A stretch of 47,233 nucleotides of DNA from Acidobacteriota bacterium. GTDB lineage: Bacteria; Acidobacteriota; Terriglobia; Terriglobales; Acidobacteriaceae. Numbering within the stretch: position 1 is the first letter of the stretch; each line of letters opens with the position of its first letter. The position numbers were made by a program, and so were the translations under genes. This document shows positions 21,991 through 30,599 of the stretch, piece by piece. The DNA is taken from contig QIAA01000051.1 in assembly GCA_003224905.1 (NCBI GenBank), positions 64,516 through 111,748 of the forward strand, in the 5' to 3' direction. A model generated the notes under the pieces. It saw nothing but the letters and a program-made list of their open reading frames with translations. It had not been told where the DNA came from and made no database searches.

Positions 21991-24831
21991 GTGCCTTCAG
22001 ATCTGAAATCTACCATCAATCTGCCCCGAACCTCGTTCCCCATGAAGGCCAACTTGCCGCAAAACGAACCCAAGATTTTGGCCGCGTGGGAGCAGGGGCG
22101 GATCTACGACCGCATTCGCGACGTGCGCCGGGGAGCGCCAATATACGTTCTTCATGACGGACCACCTTACGCGAATGGGCCAATCCATTTGGGGACTGCG
22201 TTTAACAAGTGTCTGAAAGACTTCATTGTGAAATCCAAGACCATGGCGGGATTTGACTCTCCTTATGTTCCTGGCTGGGACTGCCACGGGCTTCCGATCG
22301 AGATCAAAGTCGATCAGATGCTGGGCGGCAAGAAGCTGCAAATGCGGCCCACCGCCGTTCGGCTGGAATGCCGCAAATATGCAGAAAAATATCTCGATCT
22401 GCAGCGTGAGCAGTTCAAGCGAATGGGTGTATTCGGACGCTGGGAACGACCGTATTCAACCATGACTCCTGAGTACGAATCGGTCGTGCTGCAGGAGTTC
22501 TACGCCTTCTTTGAAAAGGAATTCGTCTACAAAGGCCTGAGGTCCGTTTACTGGTGTATTCACGATGAGACGGCGCTTGCCGAAGCTGAGGTTGAATACG
22601 AGAACCATACCAGCCCGACCATATGGGTGAAGTATCCGCTTACAGGAGATCCCTCGGGTCTCGATCCTGCGCTGAAAGGAAAGGACGTCTTCACCGTCAT
22701 CTGGACCACAACGCCATGGACACTGCCTGCTTCGATGGCTGTGGCGTTCCATCCTGAGGAAGAGTACGTTGCGCTCGAATCGGGCGATGAGGTGTACATC
22801 GTCGCCGAGAGGCTGGCGGGTGAGTTTGTCAGTAAAACGGGATTGACCACACCTCGCAAGCTCGCGCACTTTCCCGGAAGAAAACTCGAGCGCACAACTT
22901 TTGCTCACCCATTTCTCGATCGCGCAATTCTGGGCGTGGTCGCGGATTACGTCACCATGGATCAGGGCACCGGGGTAGTGCATACTGCGCCTTCACACGG
23001 CGCCGAGGATTTCGCCACGGGAGTGAAGTACAAACTCGATCTAACGACCAACGTCGACGAAAAGGGTGTGCTGCACCACGGCTTGCCTGAATACGAAGGC
23101 AAGAAGGTCTTTGAAGCCAATGCACCGATCGTCGAACTGCTGAGAAAACGTGGCGTGCTCATGCATGCCGAGCAGGTGGAGCATTCGTATCCACACTGCT
23201 GGCGCTGCCACAATCCCGTGATCTTCCGCTCCACCGAGCAGTGGTTCATTTCGATGGAAACGCCCATGGAGGGCGGAACCCTGCGCAGCCGCACTCTCGA
23301 AGAGATCAAGAAGGTGAAATGGGATCCGGGATGGGGCGAGGAAAGAATCGCCAACATGATTGCCACCCGCCCCGATTGGTGTATTTCACGACAGCGGGTA
23401 TGGGGCGTTCCCATTGCTGTGTTTCTTTGCACAGGTTGCGGGCAGCCGTTGAATGATAAGGCCATCAACCGAAAGGTGGTTGAACTGTTCGCGCGGTCAG
23501 GCGCAGATGCGTGGTATACGCCGGAAGCAGACACCATCTCTGCAGGCGCAAAGTGTGCGAAGTGTGGAGGAACAAGGTTCGGTAAAGAAACTGACATCCT
23601 CGACGTGTGGTTTGAGTCCGGGTCGAGCCACGCCGCCGTGTTGGGGCACGAACCCAACCTGCCTTGGCCCGCCGATCTATACCTGGAAGGCGGCGACCAA
23701 TTCCGGGGGTGGTTTCACTCTTCCCTGCTCTGCGCGATGGGAGCACAAGGCAGCGCGCCTTACCGCATGGTGGTTAGTCCGGGGTGGACGCTCGACGAGC
23801 AAGGCAATGCCCTGTCGAAGTCGCGAGGAAACGACGTGGATCCGGTCGACATTGCCAATCGCCTCGGCGGAGAGATTGTGCGCCTGTGGGTGGCGTCGGT
23901 GGACTTCCGCCAGGATGTTGTGGGCTCCGAGCGCCTCATGCAGCGCATGGCGGAGGCCTATCGCAAAATCCGCAACAGCCTGTTTCGCTACGTTCTGAGC
24001 AATTTGTATGACTATGATCCGCAAAGGGACGCCGTGCCGTTCGAGCAAATGGAAGCGCTCGATCAGTACATGTTGCGGCGTACAGCGGCAGTGAGTGCGG
24101 AAGTCGTTCGCTGGTACGACGAATTCGCTTTTCACAAGATCTATCACGGCATAAACGATTTCTGCATCGTGGAGCTGAGCGCGTTCTACTTCGATGTTTT
24201 GAAGGATCGGCTTTACACCTATGCTCCGAAGTCTCGCGGACGGCGTTCCGCTCAGACCGCGATCTGGCACATCGGCGAAGCGCTGGTGCGTTTGCTTGCA
24301 CCCATCGTCAGCTTTACCTGCGAAGAGGCTTGGAAATATTTTCCTCAGCTTGCCGAGCGGCCTGAAAGTGTTCACCTGGCAAAGTTCCCCACCGCAGCTG
24401 ACATCCTGGGCGGAGCGCCTCTCGAAGAGCCGAAGCAGTCGGAGGACTGGAAGCTGCTCCTCGCCGTTCGTCAGGAAGTGCTCAAGGCTCTGGAGGAGGC
24501 GCGGAATTCGAAACTGATCAATGATCGCCTGGAGGCGCAGGTCACTGTCAGTGCCGGAGAGCCCGCATACTCGGTTCTGGTCCGTTACAAAGATCAGCTG
24601 CGCTACTTGTTTATTGTTTCAGCGGTCGTTTTGGAGCAACCTGCTTCGGGCAATGGCACGCGGCCGGTGAGCGCCCAAATCAGCAGGGCTCCCGGCAAGA
24701 AATGCGAGCGCTGCTGGAATTATTCCACGCATGTTGGTGAGGATCCGGCGTACCCGACAGTATGCGAACGCTGCAGCGCCGTGCTAAAACAGATCGAAGC
24801 GGAAGGCTCGTCGGGCGAATCTAAACAGTAG
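21991..24831 (+). CDS. ileS: Isoleucyl-tRNA synthetase
   Basis: A 946-residue protein when started at GTG 21991 (GGAGAG at 21975; the product begins PSDLKSTINLPRTSFPMK like other IleS). The class I signature reads 'PIHLGTAF', so the usual last His of HIGH is Thr. The KMSKS loop reads 'ALSKSRGND'. 'YVPGWDCHGLPIE', the editing (CP1) domain and a C-terminal zinc finger ('CERCWNY ... CERC') are present. It charges tRNA-Ile with isoleucine in the cytoplasm. lspA follows 7 bp after the stop, a common arrangement. An upstream promoter is noted at 21929-21957. The Thr substitution may be lineage-typical. Confidence 0.95.
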   Translation: MPSDLKSTINLPRTSFPMKANLPQNEPKILAAWEQGRIYDRIRDVRRGAPIYVLHDGPPYANGPIHLGTAFNKCLKDFIVKSKTMAGFDSPYVPGWDCHGLPIEIKVDQMLGGKKLQMRPTAVRLECRKYAEKYLDLQREQFKRMGVFGRWERPYSTMTPEYESVVLQEFYAFFEKEFVYKGLRSVYWCIHDETALAEAEVEYENHTSPTIWVKYPLTGDPSGLDPALKGKDVFTVIWTTTPWTLPASMAVAFHPEEEYVALESGDEVYIVAERLAGEFVSKTGLTTPRKLAHFPGRKLERTTFAHPFLDRAILGVVADYVTMDQGTGVVHTAPSHGAEDFATGVKYKLDLTTNVDEKGVLHHGLPEYEGKKVFEANAPIVELLRKRGVLMHAEQVEHSYPHCWRCHNPVIFRSTEQWFISMETPMEGGTLRSRTLEEIKKVKWDPGWGEERIANMIATRPDWCISRQRVWGVPIAVFLCTGCGQPLNDKAINRKVVELFARSGADAWYTPEADTISAGAKCAKCGGTRFGKETDILDVWFESGSSHAAVLGHEPNLPWPADLYLEGGDQFRGWFHSSLLCAMGAQGSAPYRMVVSPGWTLDEQGNALSKSRGNDVDPVDIANRLGGEIVRLWVASVDFRQDVVGSERLMQRMAEAYRKIRNSLFRYVLSNLYDYDPQRDAVPFEQMEALDQYMLRRTAAVSAEVVRWYDEFAFHKIYHGINDFCIVELSAFYFDVLKDRLYTYAPKSRGRRSAQTAIWHIGEALVRLLAPIVSFTCEEAWKYFPQLAERPESVHLAKFPTAADILGGAPLEEPKQSEDWKLLLAVRQEVLKALEEARNSKLINDRLEAQVTVSAGEPAYSVLVRYKDQLRYLFIVSAVVLEQPASGNGTRPVSAQISRAPGKKCERCWNYSTHVGEDPAYPTVCERCSAVLKQIEAEGSSGESKQ

Positions 24832-24838
24832 TCTCTGA

Positions 24839-25342
24839 ATGTCGACCCATGCCATGCGCAGATTCCACCTCTTGATAGCGTTGGCCGTCGTGTGCCTGGA
24901 CCGGCTGAGCAAGTGGGCCATTTCCAGGAACATCGCCCTGCATGACAGCATTCAGATCGTTCCCGGTTTTTTCCGGCTTACTCATGTGCAGAACCGGGGC
25001 GCGGCTTTTGGCCTGTTCGCAGACTCGCCGTCGGAATGGAAAATCGGGATCCTGGTCTTGTTCTCGATTGTGGCGCTGGTGGTGGTCTCGGCGCTGCTAT
25101 GGCGCAACAGCCACTCCATGAACACAACCGGAATTGGGCTGGCGCTGATTCTAGGTGGCGCGATAGGAAACTTGTGGGATCGTCTGCTGAGCGGGCGGGT
25201 GGTGGACTTTCTGCTCTTCTATGTAGGCCAGTACCAATGGCCCGCATTCAACGTGGCGGACAGCGCGATCGTAGTGGGCGCCGCGCTGCTGGTAATTGAG
25301 ATTCTGTTTACCAAGTCTCCGGCAGCGGCGAAGTCACTATAG
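24839..25342 (+). CDS. lspA: Lipoprotein signal peptidase (signal peptidase II)
   Basis: The 167-residue inner-membrane protein has four predicted membrane segments. Conserved blocks are 'LDRLSKW', 'QNRGAAFGLF', 'ALILGGAIGNLWDRL' and 'GRVVDFLLFY ... FNVADSAI'; the two catalytic Asp residues are in VVDF and VADS. It removes signal peptides from diacylglyceryl prolipoproteins, matching the several lipoproteins in this window. It is the second gene of the ileS-lspA operon. Confidence 0.96.
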   Translation: MSTHAMRRFHLLIALAVVCLDRLSKWAISRNIALHDSIQIVPGFFRLTHVQNRGAAFGLFADSPSEWKIGILVLFSIVALVVVSALLWRNSHSMNTTGIGLALILGGAIGNLWDRLLSGRVVDFLLFYVGQYQWPAFNVADSAIVVGAALLVIEILFTKSPAAAKSL

Positions 25343-25356
25343 TTCGGAAGATCTAA

Positions 25357-25384
25357 CCACAGGGGACACAGAGCGCACAGAGAA
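25357..25384. repeat. Short interspersed repeat copy (GGGGACACAGAG type)
   Basis: CCACAGGGGACACAGAGCGCACAGAGAA lies 14 bp after lspA. It is the plus-strand counterpart of the copy at 15039-15064 (shared cores GGGGACA and GCACAGAGAA). Similar strings are familiar from Acidobacteriota intergenic DNA, although I cannot verify that here. Confidence 0.5.
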
Positions 25385-25410
25385 CGTCTGTGCCCCCGCG
25401 GTTATTGTTT

Positions 25411-25911
25411 CTATGCTGTTTTCTTCTGTGCCTGTGCTTGCGCCATCTGCGCGTAAAACTTCTTTGCCCCTTCTTCCATTTCTTGCGGGCTCAAATCCTG
25501 GGTATGTGTACTGATTCCCCAGGTATGCCCGAAAGGATCGACGAACTGGCCATAGCGGTCGCCCCAGAACATGTCGCTCACAGGCATTTTGACCTTGCCG
25601 CCGGCGTCGACCGCCCGCTTGAAAACCTTGTCTACGTCCTCGACATACAAATAGAACCCACCCGTGGTGCTACCGACGGTTTGGGGAGACTTGCTGCCCA
25701 TTTCCGGGAACTCGTCTGATAAAAAGATGATCGAGTCGCCGATCTTCAGTTCAGCATGCGAAATCCTGCCGCTTGGGTCCGGCATTCGCATGATTTCTTC
25801 TGCGCCCAAAGCTTTCTTATAAAAATCAATTGCTTCTGCAGCATTGCGCACGACCAGGCTCGGGGTGACTGTGTGAAAACCCGGGGGAATTGGCTTTGTC
25901 GAAACTGCCAT
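25411..25911 (-). CDS. VOC-superfamily (glyoxalase/PhnB-like) protein
   Basis: The start at ATG 25911 is set by AAGGAGA 6 bases upstream and gives 166 residues. The protein has two beta-alpha-beta-beta-beta halves: 'TVTPSLVVRNAAEAIDFYKKAL', 'MRMPDPSGRISHAELKIGDSIIFLSDE', 'GGFYLYVEDVDKVFKRAV', 'FWGDRYGQFVDPFGHTWGI'. This is the PhnB-like branch often annotated as glyoxalase/bleomycin-resistance protein. A charged Gln/Ala-rich tail follows. The actual substrate is unknown. It converges with lspA. Confidence 0.85.
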   Translation of the reverse strand: MAVSTKPIPPGFHTVTPSLVVRNAAEAIDFYKKALGAEEIMRMPDPSGRISHAELKIGDSIIFLSDEFPEMGSKSPQTVGSTTGGFYLYVEDVDKVFKRAVDAGGKVKMPVSDMFWGDRYGQFVDPFGHTWGISTHTQDLSPQEMEEGAKKFYAQMAQAQAQKKTA

Positions 25912-26174
25912 GATTTTCTCCTTTTGATTAGCCTTTTGGCTGGAGTTATTTTCCTTGAAGACCACTGTTTATTCTAATTGCTGGCTTGGGGAGGGAAAGA
26001 TGAAAAATTGTAAAATTCGATGAGTCTCCTAAGAACCTCTAACAAAAGCCGGTGCAAGCGGAGGGGAAGTGACACTACCCTGGACTTCATCAGAACTGTC
26101 AAGACTGTTAAGGTGCAAGCCGATCGTGAAATCTGCAACACCTGTCCACTCCGTTGTGACGTGGTTGCTTCTTA

Positions 26175-26199
26175 TGACAAAACAGACCCGCTTTTGTCA
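26175..26199 (-). terminator. Weak AT-rich hairpin at the end of the FG-GAP pseudogene
   Basis: TGACAAAA and TTTTGTCA (8-bp arms, 9-base loop) overlap the stop codon of the minus-strand FG-GAP gene. The low GC content makes it an uncertain terminator. Confidence 0.35.
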
Positions 26200-27838
26200 C
26201 TGAACAACCAATTTCAGCGTCGTGGAATGCTGTGTCGATTGCGATGTGCCGGTGATGGTGACAGTGTAGGTCTGCGAGCGAGGTCCACTCTCGCCGCAAG
26301 CCGCTTGAAAAATCAATCCGCCGAGAAGCAGGGCGCCGAGCACAACTCCCGTCACCTTTTTGGCGTTAGACCTCCTGCGGTCCAGGCTTGTTCCTATCAA
26401 AGCCAAGCCTGCCATCGGCAGCCAAAGAAACTGGAGTGGATGCGCATCATCGCGCAGAGAAGATGGGGCCAGCGAGGCGGTTGCCGCATCTGTGCTCATA
26501 GTCAGGGTGGCGGTTGCATTGCCGTTGGCGTCGAAAGTTACTGAGTTCGGATCGATAGAGCAGGTCGGCGCTGATTGCGTTGGTTGCACGGAACAGGTAA
26601 GCGCAACCGGGTTATCGAAAGTATTCTGGTGGCTCAATGTGACGGTCGAGGTAGCACTCTGGCCACGACTGACGGTTGCCGGCGTCGCTGCCGACGCGGA
26701 GATGGAGAAATCGGCGCCTGTCGAGTTAAGCAGCACGCTGATGTTGTTGTCGGGCGAGTTTGTGACCACCAGATCTGGCGCGTTATCTTGGTTGAAGTCT
26801 GCCGCAGCCGCCGCCCATGGTGGCACGAGAATTGGTGGAGGTCCCGCGTCGCCGACGGCAAAGCTCAAGGGCGCTTGAAATGTTCCATCGCCATTGCCCA
26901 GGAAAAGACTCGCGACACCCCCGGACGCTATATCTATGATCACGAGATCGGGTTTGCCGTCTCCGTTGAAGTCAGCAGCGGAGGTAGTTCCAAATGATGG
27001 CAGTGTTGCTGTTGACTGTTGAAAGGTGCCGTCGCCATTCCCGGCCATGATGAGAGTTCCTTTGGCTTGGGAAAAATGAAAGCCCAATGCGACGTCCGCC
27101 TTTCCGTCCACGTTGAAGTCCGACACTGGAGGTAACTATCGGATTCTGAAAGGTGCCGTCTCCGTTGCCGAGCAGAACAGCAGTCAGCCCAATCCGGTTC
27201 TGGGGCCTCTCCGTGATCAAATCCAGTTTGCCGTCGCTATTAATATCGGCTACGGCGACGTTTGGCCCGCCCGCCGGATAGTCCACATGCGCTTGAAAAG
27301 TACCATCGCCGTTGCCCAGGAGAACGCTCAGCGACGATTGCGTTGACGTCACCAGGTCCAATGTGTTGTCTCCGTCGAAGTCGGCCACTGCCAGAGACAG
27401 AGGGCCACTCGCAGTCGCGAGGTAGGTTACGGGACGAAATGTGCCGTCGCCATTGCCCAGCAGGAGGCCTACGCCGGAGCTATCGATTAACACCAGGTCG
27501 GCCTTGCTGTCTCGATTGAAGTCAGCAGTTGCTATCGCGAAGGGATTCTTCCCGCCTGGAACGTTATTTGCCGACTGAAACGTGCCATCACCATTACCAA
27601 ACAGAATGCTGACATTGCCGTCGTCACCGGCGTTGGCGTCGCCATTGTTTGCCACTGCCAAGTCTGGCTTACCGTCGCCGTTAAAGTCGCCAATGGCTAC
27701 AGCCTTCGGAGCCGCTCCCGTGGAATAGTTCACGGCGGGCTGGAACCCGGCCGTGGCAGCTGCCATGCGCTCGCTAGGTAAGTACAGAAGTAACAACACT
27801 GCAGTGAGCTTCAGGAGACGTCCTTCTGGTCTATTCAT
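26197..27838 (-). pseudogene. FG-GAP/VCBS-repeat exoprotein with a frame-breaking internal deletion
   Basis: The ATG at 27838 (AAGGAA upstream) begins a signal peptide ('RLLKLTAVLLLLYLPSERMAAA'), then VCBS/FG-GAP beta-propeller repeats, each with GNGDGTF and DxNxDGKxDL. The frame breaks at 27124-27130: after 'GDGTFQNPIVTS' the next repeat resumes as 'VSDFNVDGKADVAL' in another frame. The linker is 7-9 residues shorter than in the other repeats, so a small deletion rather than a one-base error is likely. The second part adds two more repeats, an Ig-like region ('ADFSISASAATPATVSRGQ') and the tail LP...-TM-RRR-TM-AACG-TYTVTITGTS. The homologue at 32206-34611 is intact. The downstream frame alone lacks a signal peptide. 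Confidence 0.8.
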
Positions 27839-27922
27839 GGCGCGATTTCCTTGGCTATCAGTCGAACGTGTGGCTATTCGCAAACTCGGGTCTCGTGACC
27901 CTTTCCCCGAGACAAGGCGGGT

Positions 27923-28396
27923 TCACCTTCCTTCACCCTCATCTTTTTCCCCCATGATCTTCCGCACCGTAAAAATACTCATGAACCCGCCGGGATCAGT
28001 ATTGATGACGATGACCTTTTCTGGCCGCTCGACCAGGAGGTCGAAGTTCGAGATGGTCCCATCGCCAAGGTTGGTGGCAGCCGCACCCGTACAATCGCGA
28101 TTCACTGCATAGGTCCCGGTGAAAGTCCCCCGGAAGCTTCCACCGTTGGCGGTCGTCGTGGAGGCGGTGAATGTCCCTGAGGTAATATTTCCTTTCCCGT
28201 CGTACACGATCAGGCCGCTCTGTGCCCACGGCACAAATCCCGTGGCATTGATGTCCGGGGTCACCTCGGCGAAGCCCTGACTGGAATACGCGTACGTTCC
28301 GTGCAGGGATGCATTCGAGCAATGGGCGGCGTAAAGGTTTGGTGCCGCCGCGATAACAAGCAAAGTCACGATTGTGAAGATTCTTCTCTTAGTCAT
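27923..28396 (-). CDS. Small secreted protein, function unknown
   Basis: The 157-residue protein has a clear signal peptide ('RRIFTIVTLLVIAAAPNLYA'), followed by Cys-containing 'HCSNASLHGTYAYSSQGFAE', a Gly/Thr-rich beta region ('GTFTASTTTANGGSFRGTFTGTY') and a charged C-terminus. Such 'LxGTYxxxxxG' exoproteins are frequent in Acidobacteriota and uncharacterised. A CGGAGA ribosome-binding site precedes the ATG. It is 84 bp upstream of the FG-GAP pseudogene on the same strand and divergent from the regulator at 28629. Confidence 0.75.
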   Translation of the reverse strand: MTKRRIFTIVTLLVIAAAPNLYAAHCSNASLHGTYAYSSQGFAEVTPDINATGFVPWAQSGLIVYDGKGNITSGTFTASTTTANGGSFRGTFTGTYAVNRDCTGAAATNLGDGTISNFDLLVERPEKVIVINTDPGGFMSIFTVRKIMGEKDEGEGR

Positions 28397-28628
28397 GGTG
28401 AGTCTCCGGTTCAGTTGAATTTCGTCGTACGTCCGATTCCCGCCGAACGGGACGAAGTTTCAGTCGCGTCCATAACCTGGGTCAATGGTCTGGAACTGTT
28501 ATGCTTCAGTTCTGTTTCTGTGCGGCCAACTCACTGTGGCGACGAGGGTTACGACGTAATTGGTTCTGGTTCCGTCGACGCTCGAAACAGTGATAGACTC
28601 TGCTCTCTAATGCAGTGCGCTCGCCTCC

Positions 28629-30557
28629 ATGGGCACAGCCAGTCCATCCAAGTTGGAGTGCATACGCTTCGGCGTCTTTGAGCTTGACCTCCGTTCGCGG
28701 GAACTGCGCAAGCAGGGTGTAAGAGTCAAGCTGCAGGAACAACCCTTCCAGGTACTTCAAGTTCTTCTCGAGAGACCTGGCGAGGTGGTCACCCGGGAGG
28801 AACTACGGCAACGAATCTGGTCTTCAGATACCTTCGTGGATTTCGAAGGCGGAATGTACAACGCCGTCAAAAAGTTGCGCGAGGCATTGGGTGACACTGC
28901 AGACACACCGAGATTCATTGAGACACTTCCGCGCCGAGGATATCGTTTTATCGGCGCCGTAAGTGGAAACGCTGACGCGGCACCAACTGGTCAAGAATCG
29001 CCGAAACTAGCCAGGGAAAATGGTTCGGCAGTTTCCCGTCGCGGTTTGAGGATCGGACTAGGCGCGGGTCTCGCCATCGGCGTGTTGCTCATTGCGTTGC
29101 TGGGCCTGATGCCCGCAGACGTATGGCACCGCCTCTCAATCAGAAGTCGCGCTCCTCAGATTCGCTCCATTGCGGTTCTGCCGCTTAAGAATCTTTCGGA
29201 CGACCCCTCGCAAAAATATTTCGCCTATGGGATGGCAGAAGAGCTGATCACCGATCTCTCGCAGATGCGAGCGCTAAGGGTCGTCTCCCACACCACTGTC
29301 CTGCGATATGAGAGCACTGATAAGACTGTGCCGCAAATTGCTCAGGAACTGGGCGTAGACGCAGTGATTGAAGGCGCCGTGCAACGTTCCGCCGACCGTG
29401 TTCGCATCACGGCGCAGTTGATCTACGGGTCTAACGACGCAAATGTGTGGGCTCGTACCTACGATCGCGATCTGCGTGACGTGCTGACTTTACAAAGCAC
29501 TGTGGCAAAGGAGATCACTGATGAGATTCGGCTCAACATGACGCCGGGGGAGACCGTTCGCCTGACAACACCGCGAACCGTAAAACCCGAAGCCCTCGAT
29601 GCCTATTGGAGAGGTCGGTATTACTTTGCTTCGGCCAACCGTAACGTGTATGGCAAGGACAAGGATAAGGCAGCTCAAGAAGAAGATCTACGCCAGGCGG
29701 TTGCGCAGTTCGAGGCGGCAATTCGCATGGACCCAAACTATGCCCCAGCCTATTTGGGGTACGCGGAGTCTGTAGATTTTCTTGAGAGCGAGGTGGAGCC
29801 GTCCCAGAAACATCTCCAAGCTAAATCAAGGTCGGCCCTTACGACGGCGTTGGCACTGGATGACACGCTCGCCAAGGCCCACCTGGCGCTGGGCAACGCC
29901 CTCTTCTATTTTGACTGGAACTGGGCTGGAGCGGAAAGGGAATACAAGCGCGCGCTCGAGCTTGATCCCAATTCCGCTGAAGCTCACTGCTCCTACGCTG
30001 GGATGCTTGATTCACTGGGACGGCCCGACGAGGCTCGGAAGGAGCTGGAAACTCACCTGCACCTCGATCCCGACTTGGGCTGTCCGGTGATCTTATCTCT
30101 CGTTTCTCTGGATTCTCAGATCGATCGTGAACGGAGATTCATGGAAACGCACGACGCAACAGACGAGCATTACTGGAACCTCGGCCTGCTGCTCTGGAAG
30201 GCAGGCCGGCTGAAAGAGGCCAACGACGTGTGGCAAGACTGGATGATGCGCCTCGGCTATACAGACGTTGCGCATGCCATGGGCCGCGCATATGCGAAAG
30301 ACGGTTATCCGGGTGCTATGCGGGAGTGGGCAAAGGCAGGAGAAGCGGGGGCAAAGCAACGGTACGTACCACGCATCATGATGGTGTACATCTACGGAGT
30401 GCTGGGCGAAAACGACCGCGCCTTCGCCTGGCTGGAGAAGGCACTCACCGAGCACGAAAGCTCAATGCCGTCTCTGAAGACTTTTATCGCCTGGGATCCT
30501 ATCCGCTCGGACCCAAGATTCAAGGAAATGGTGCGACGCGTGGGCTTGCCGGTATGA
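28629..30557 (+). CDS. CadC-like winged-helix / TolB-like / TPR membrane regulator, copy A
   Basis: The 642-residue protein has an OmpR/PhoB-type winged helix at 12-105 ('LEQ..FQVLQVLLERPGEVVTREELRQRIW' region and 'IETLPRRGYRFIG'), then one membrane helix at about 143-165. A TolB-N-like or adenylate-cyclase-associated segment follows ('IRSIAVLPLKNLSDDPSQKYFA', 'GMAEELITDLSQ', 'GVDAVIEGAVQRS'). At least four TPR-like helical repeats occupy the C-terminus. This is a one-component ToxR/CadC-like architecture with a periplasmic sensor. Divergent from the small secreted gene, it may control the adjacent exoproteins. It is paralogous to 34814-36706. The sensed signal is unknown. Confidence 0.88.
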   Translation: MGTASPSKLECIRFGVFELDLRSRELRKQGVRVKLQEQPFQVLQVLLERPGEVVTREELRQRIWSSDTFVDFEGGMYNAVKKLREALGDTADTPRFIETLPRRGYRFIGAVSGNADAAPTGQESPKLARENGSAVSRRGLRIGLGAGLAIGVLLIALLGLMPADVWHRLSIRSRAPQIRSIAVLPLKNLSDDPSQKYFAYGMAEELITDLSQMRALRVVSHTTVLRYESTDKTVPQIAQELGVDAVIEGAVQRSADRVRITAQLIYGSNDANVWARTYDRDLRDVLTLQSTVAKEITDEIRLNMTPGETVRLTTPRTVKPEALDAYWRGRYYFASANRNVYGKDKDKAAQEEDLRQAVAQFEAAIRMDPNYAPAYLGYAESVDFLESEVEPSQKHLQAKSRSALTTALALDDTLAKAHLALGNALFYFDWNWAGAEREYKRALELDPNSAEAHCSYAGMLDSLGRPDEARKELETHLHLDPDLGCPVILSLVSLDSQIDRERRFMETHDATDEHYWNLGLLLWKAGRLKEANDVWQDWMMRLGYTDVAHAMGRAYAKDGYPGAMREWAKAGEAGAKQRYVPRIMMVYIYGVLGENDRAFAWLEKALTEHESSMPSLKTFIAWDPIRSDPRFKEMVRRVGLPV

Positions 30558-30599
30558 CCACCCGAAATCCGGCTTGACCATAATTACGTCACAGAGACG

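Noticed and set aside
26020..26196. Short plus-strand open frame after the VOC gene that might be an insertion-sequence remnant
   Set aside because: It continues antisense into the FG-GAP gene and shows no transposase motifs or terminal repeats.
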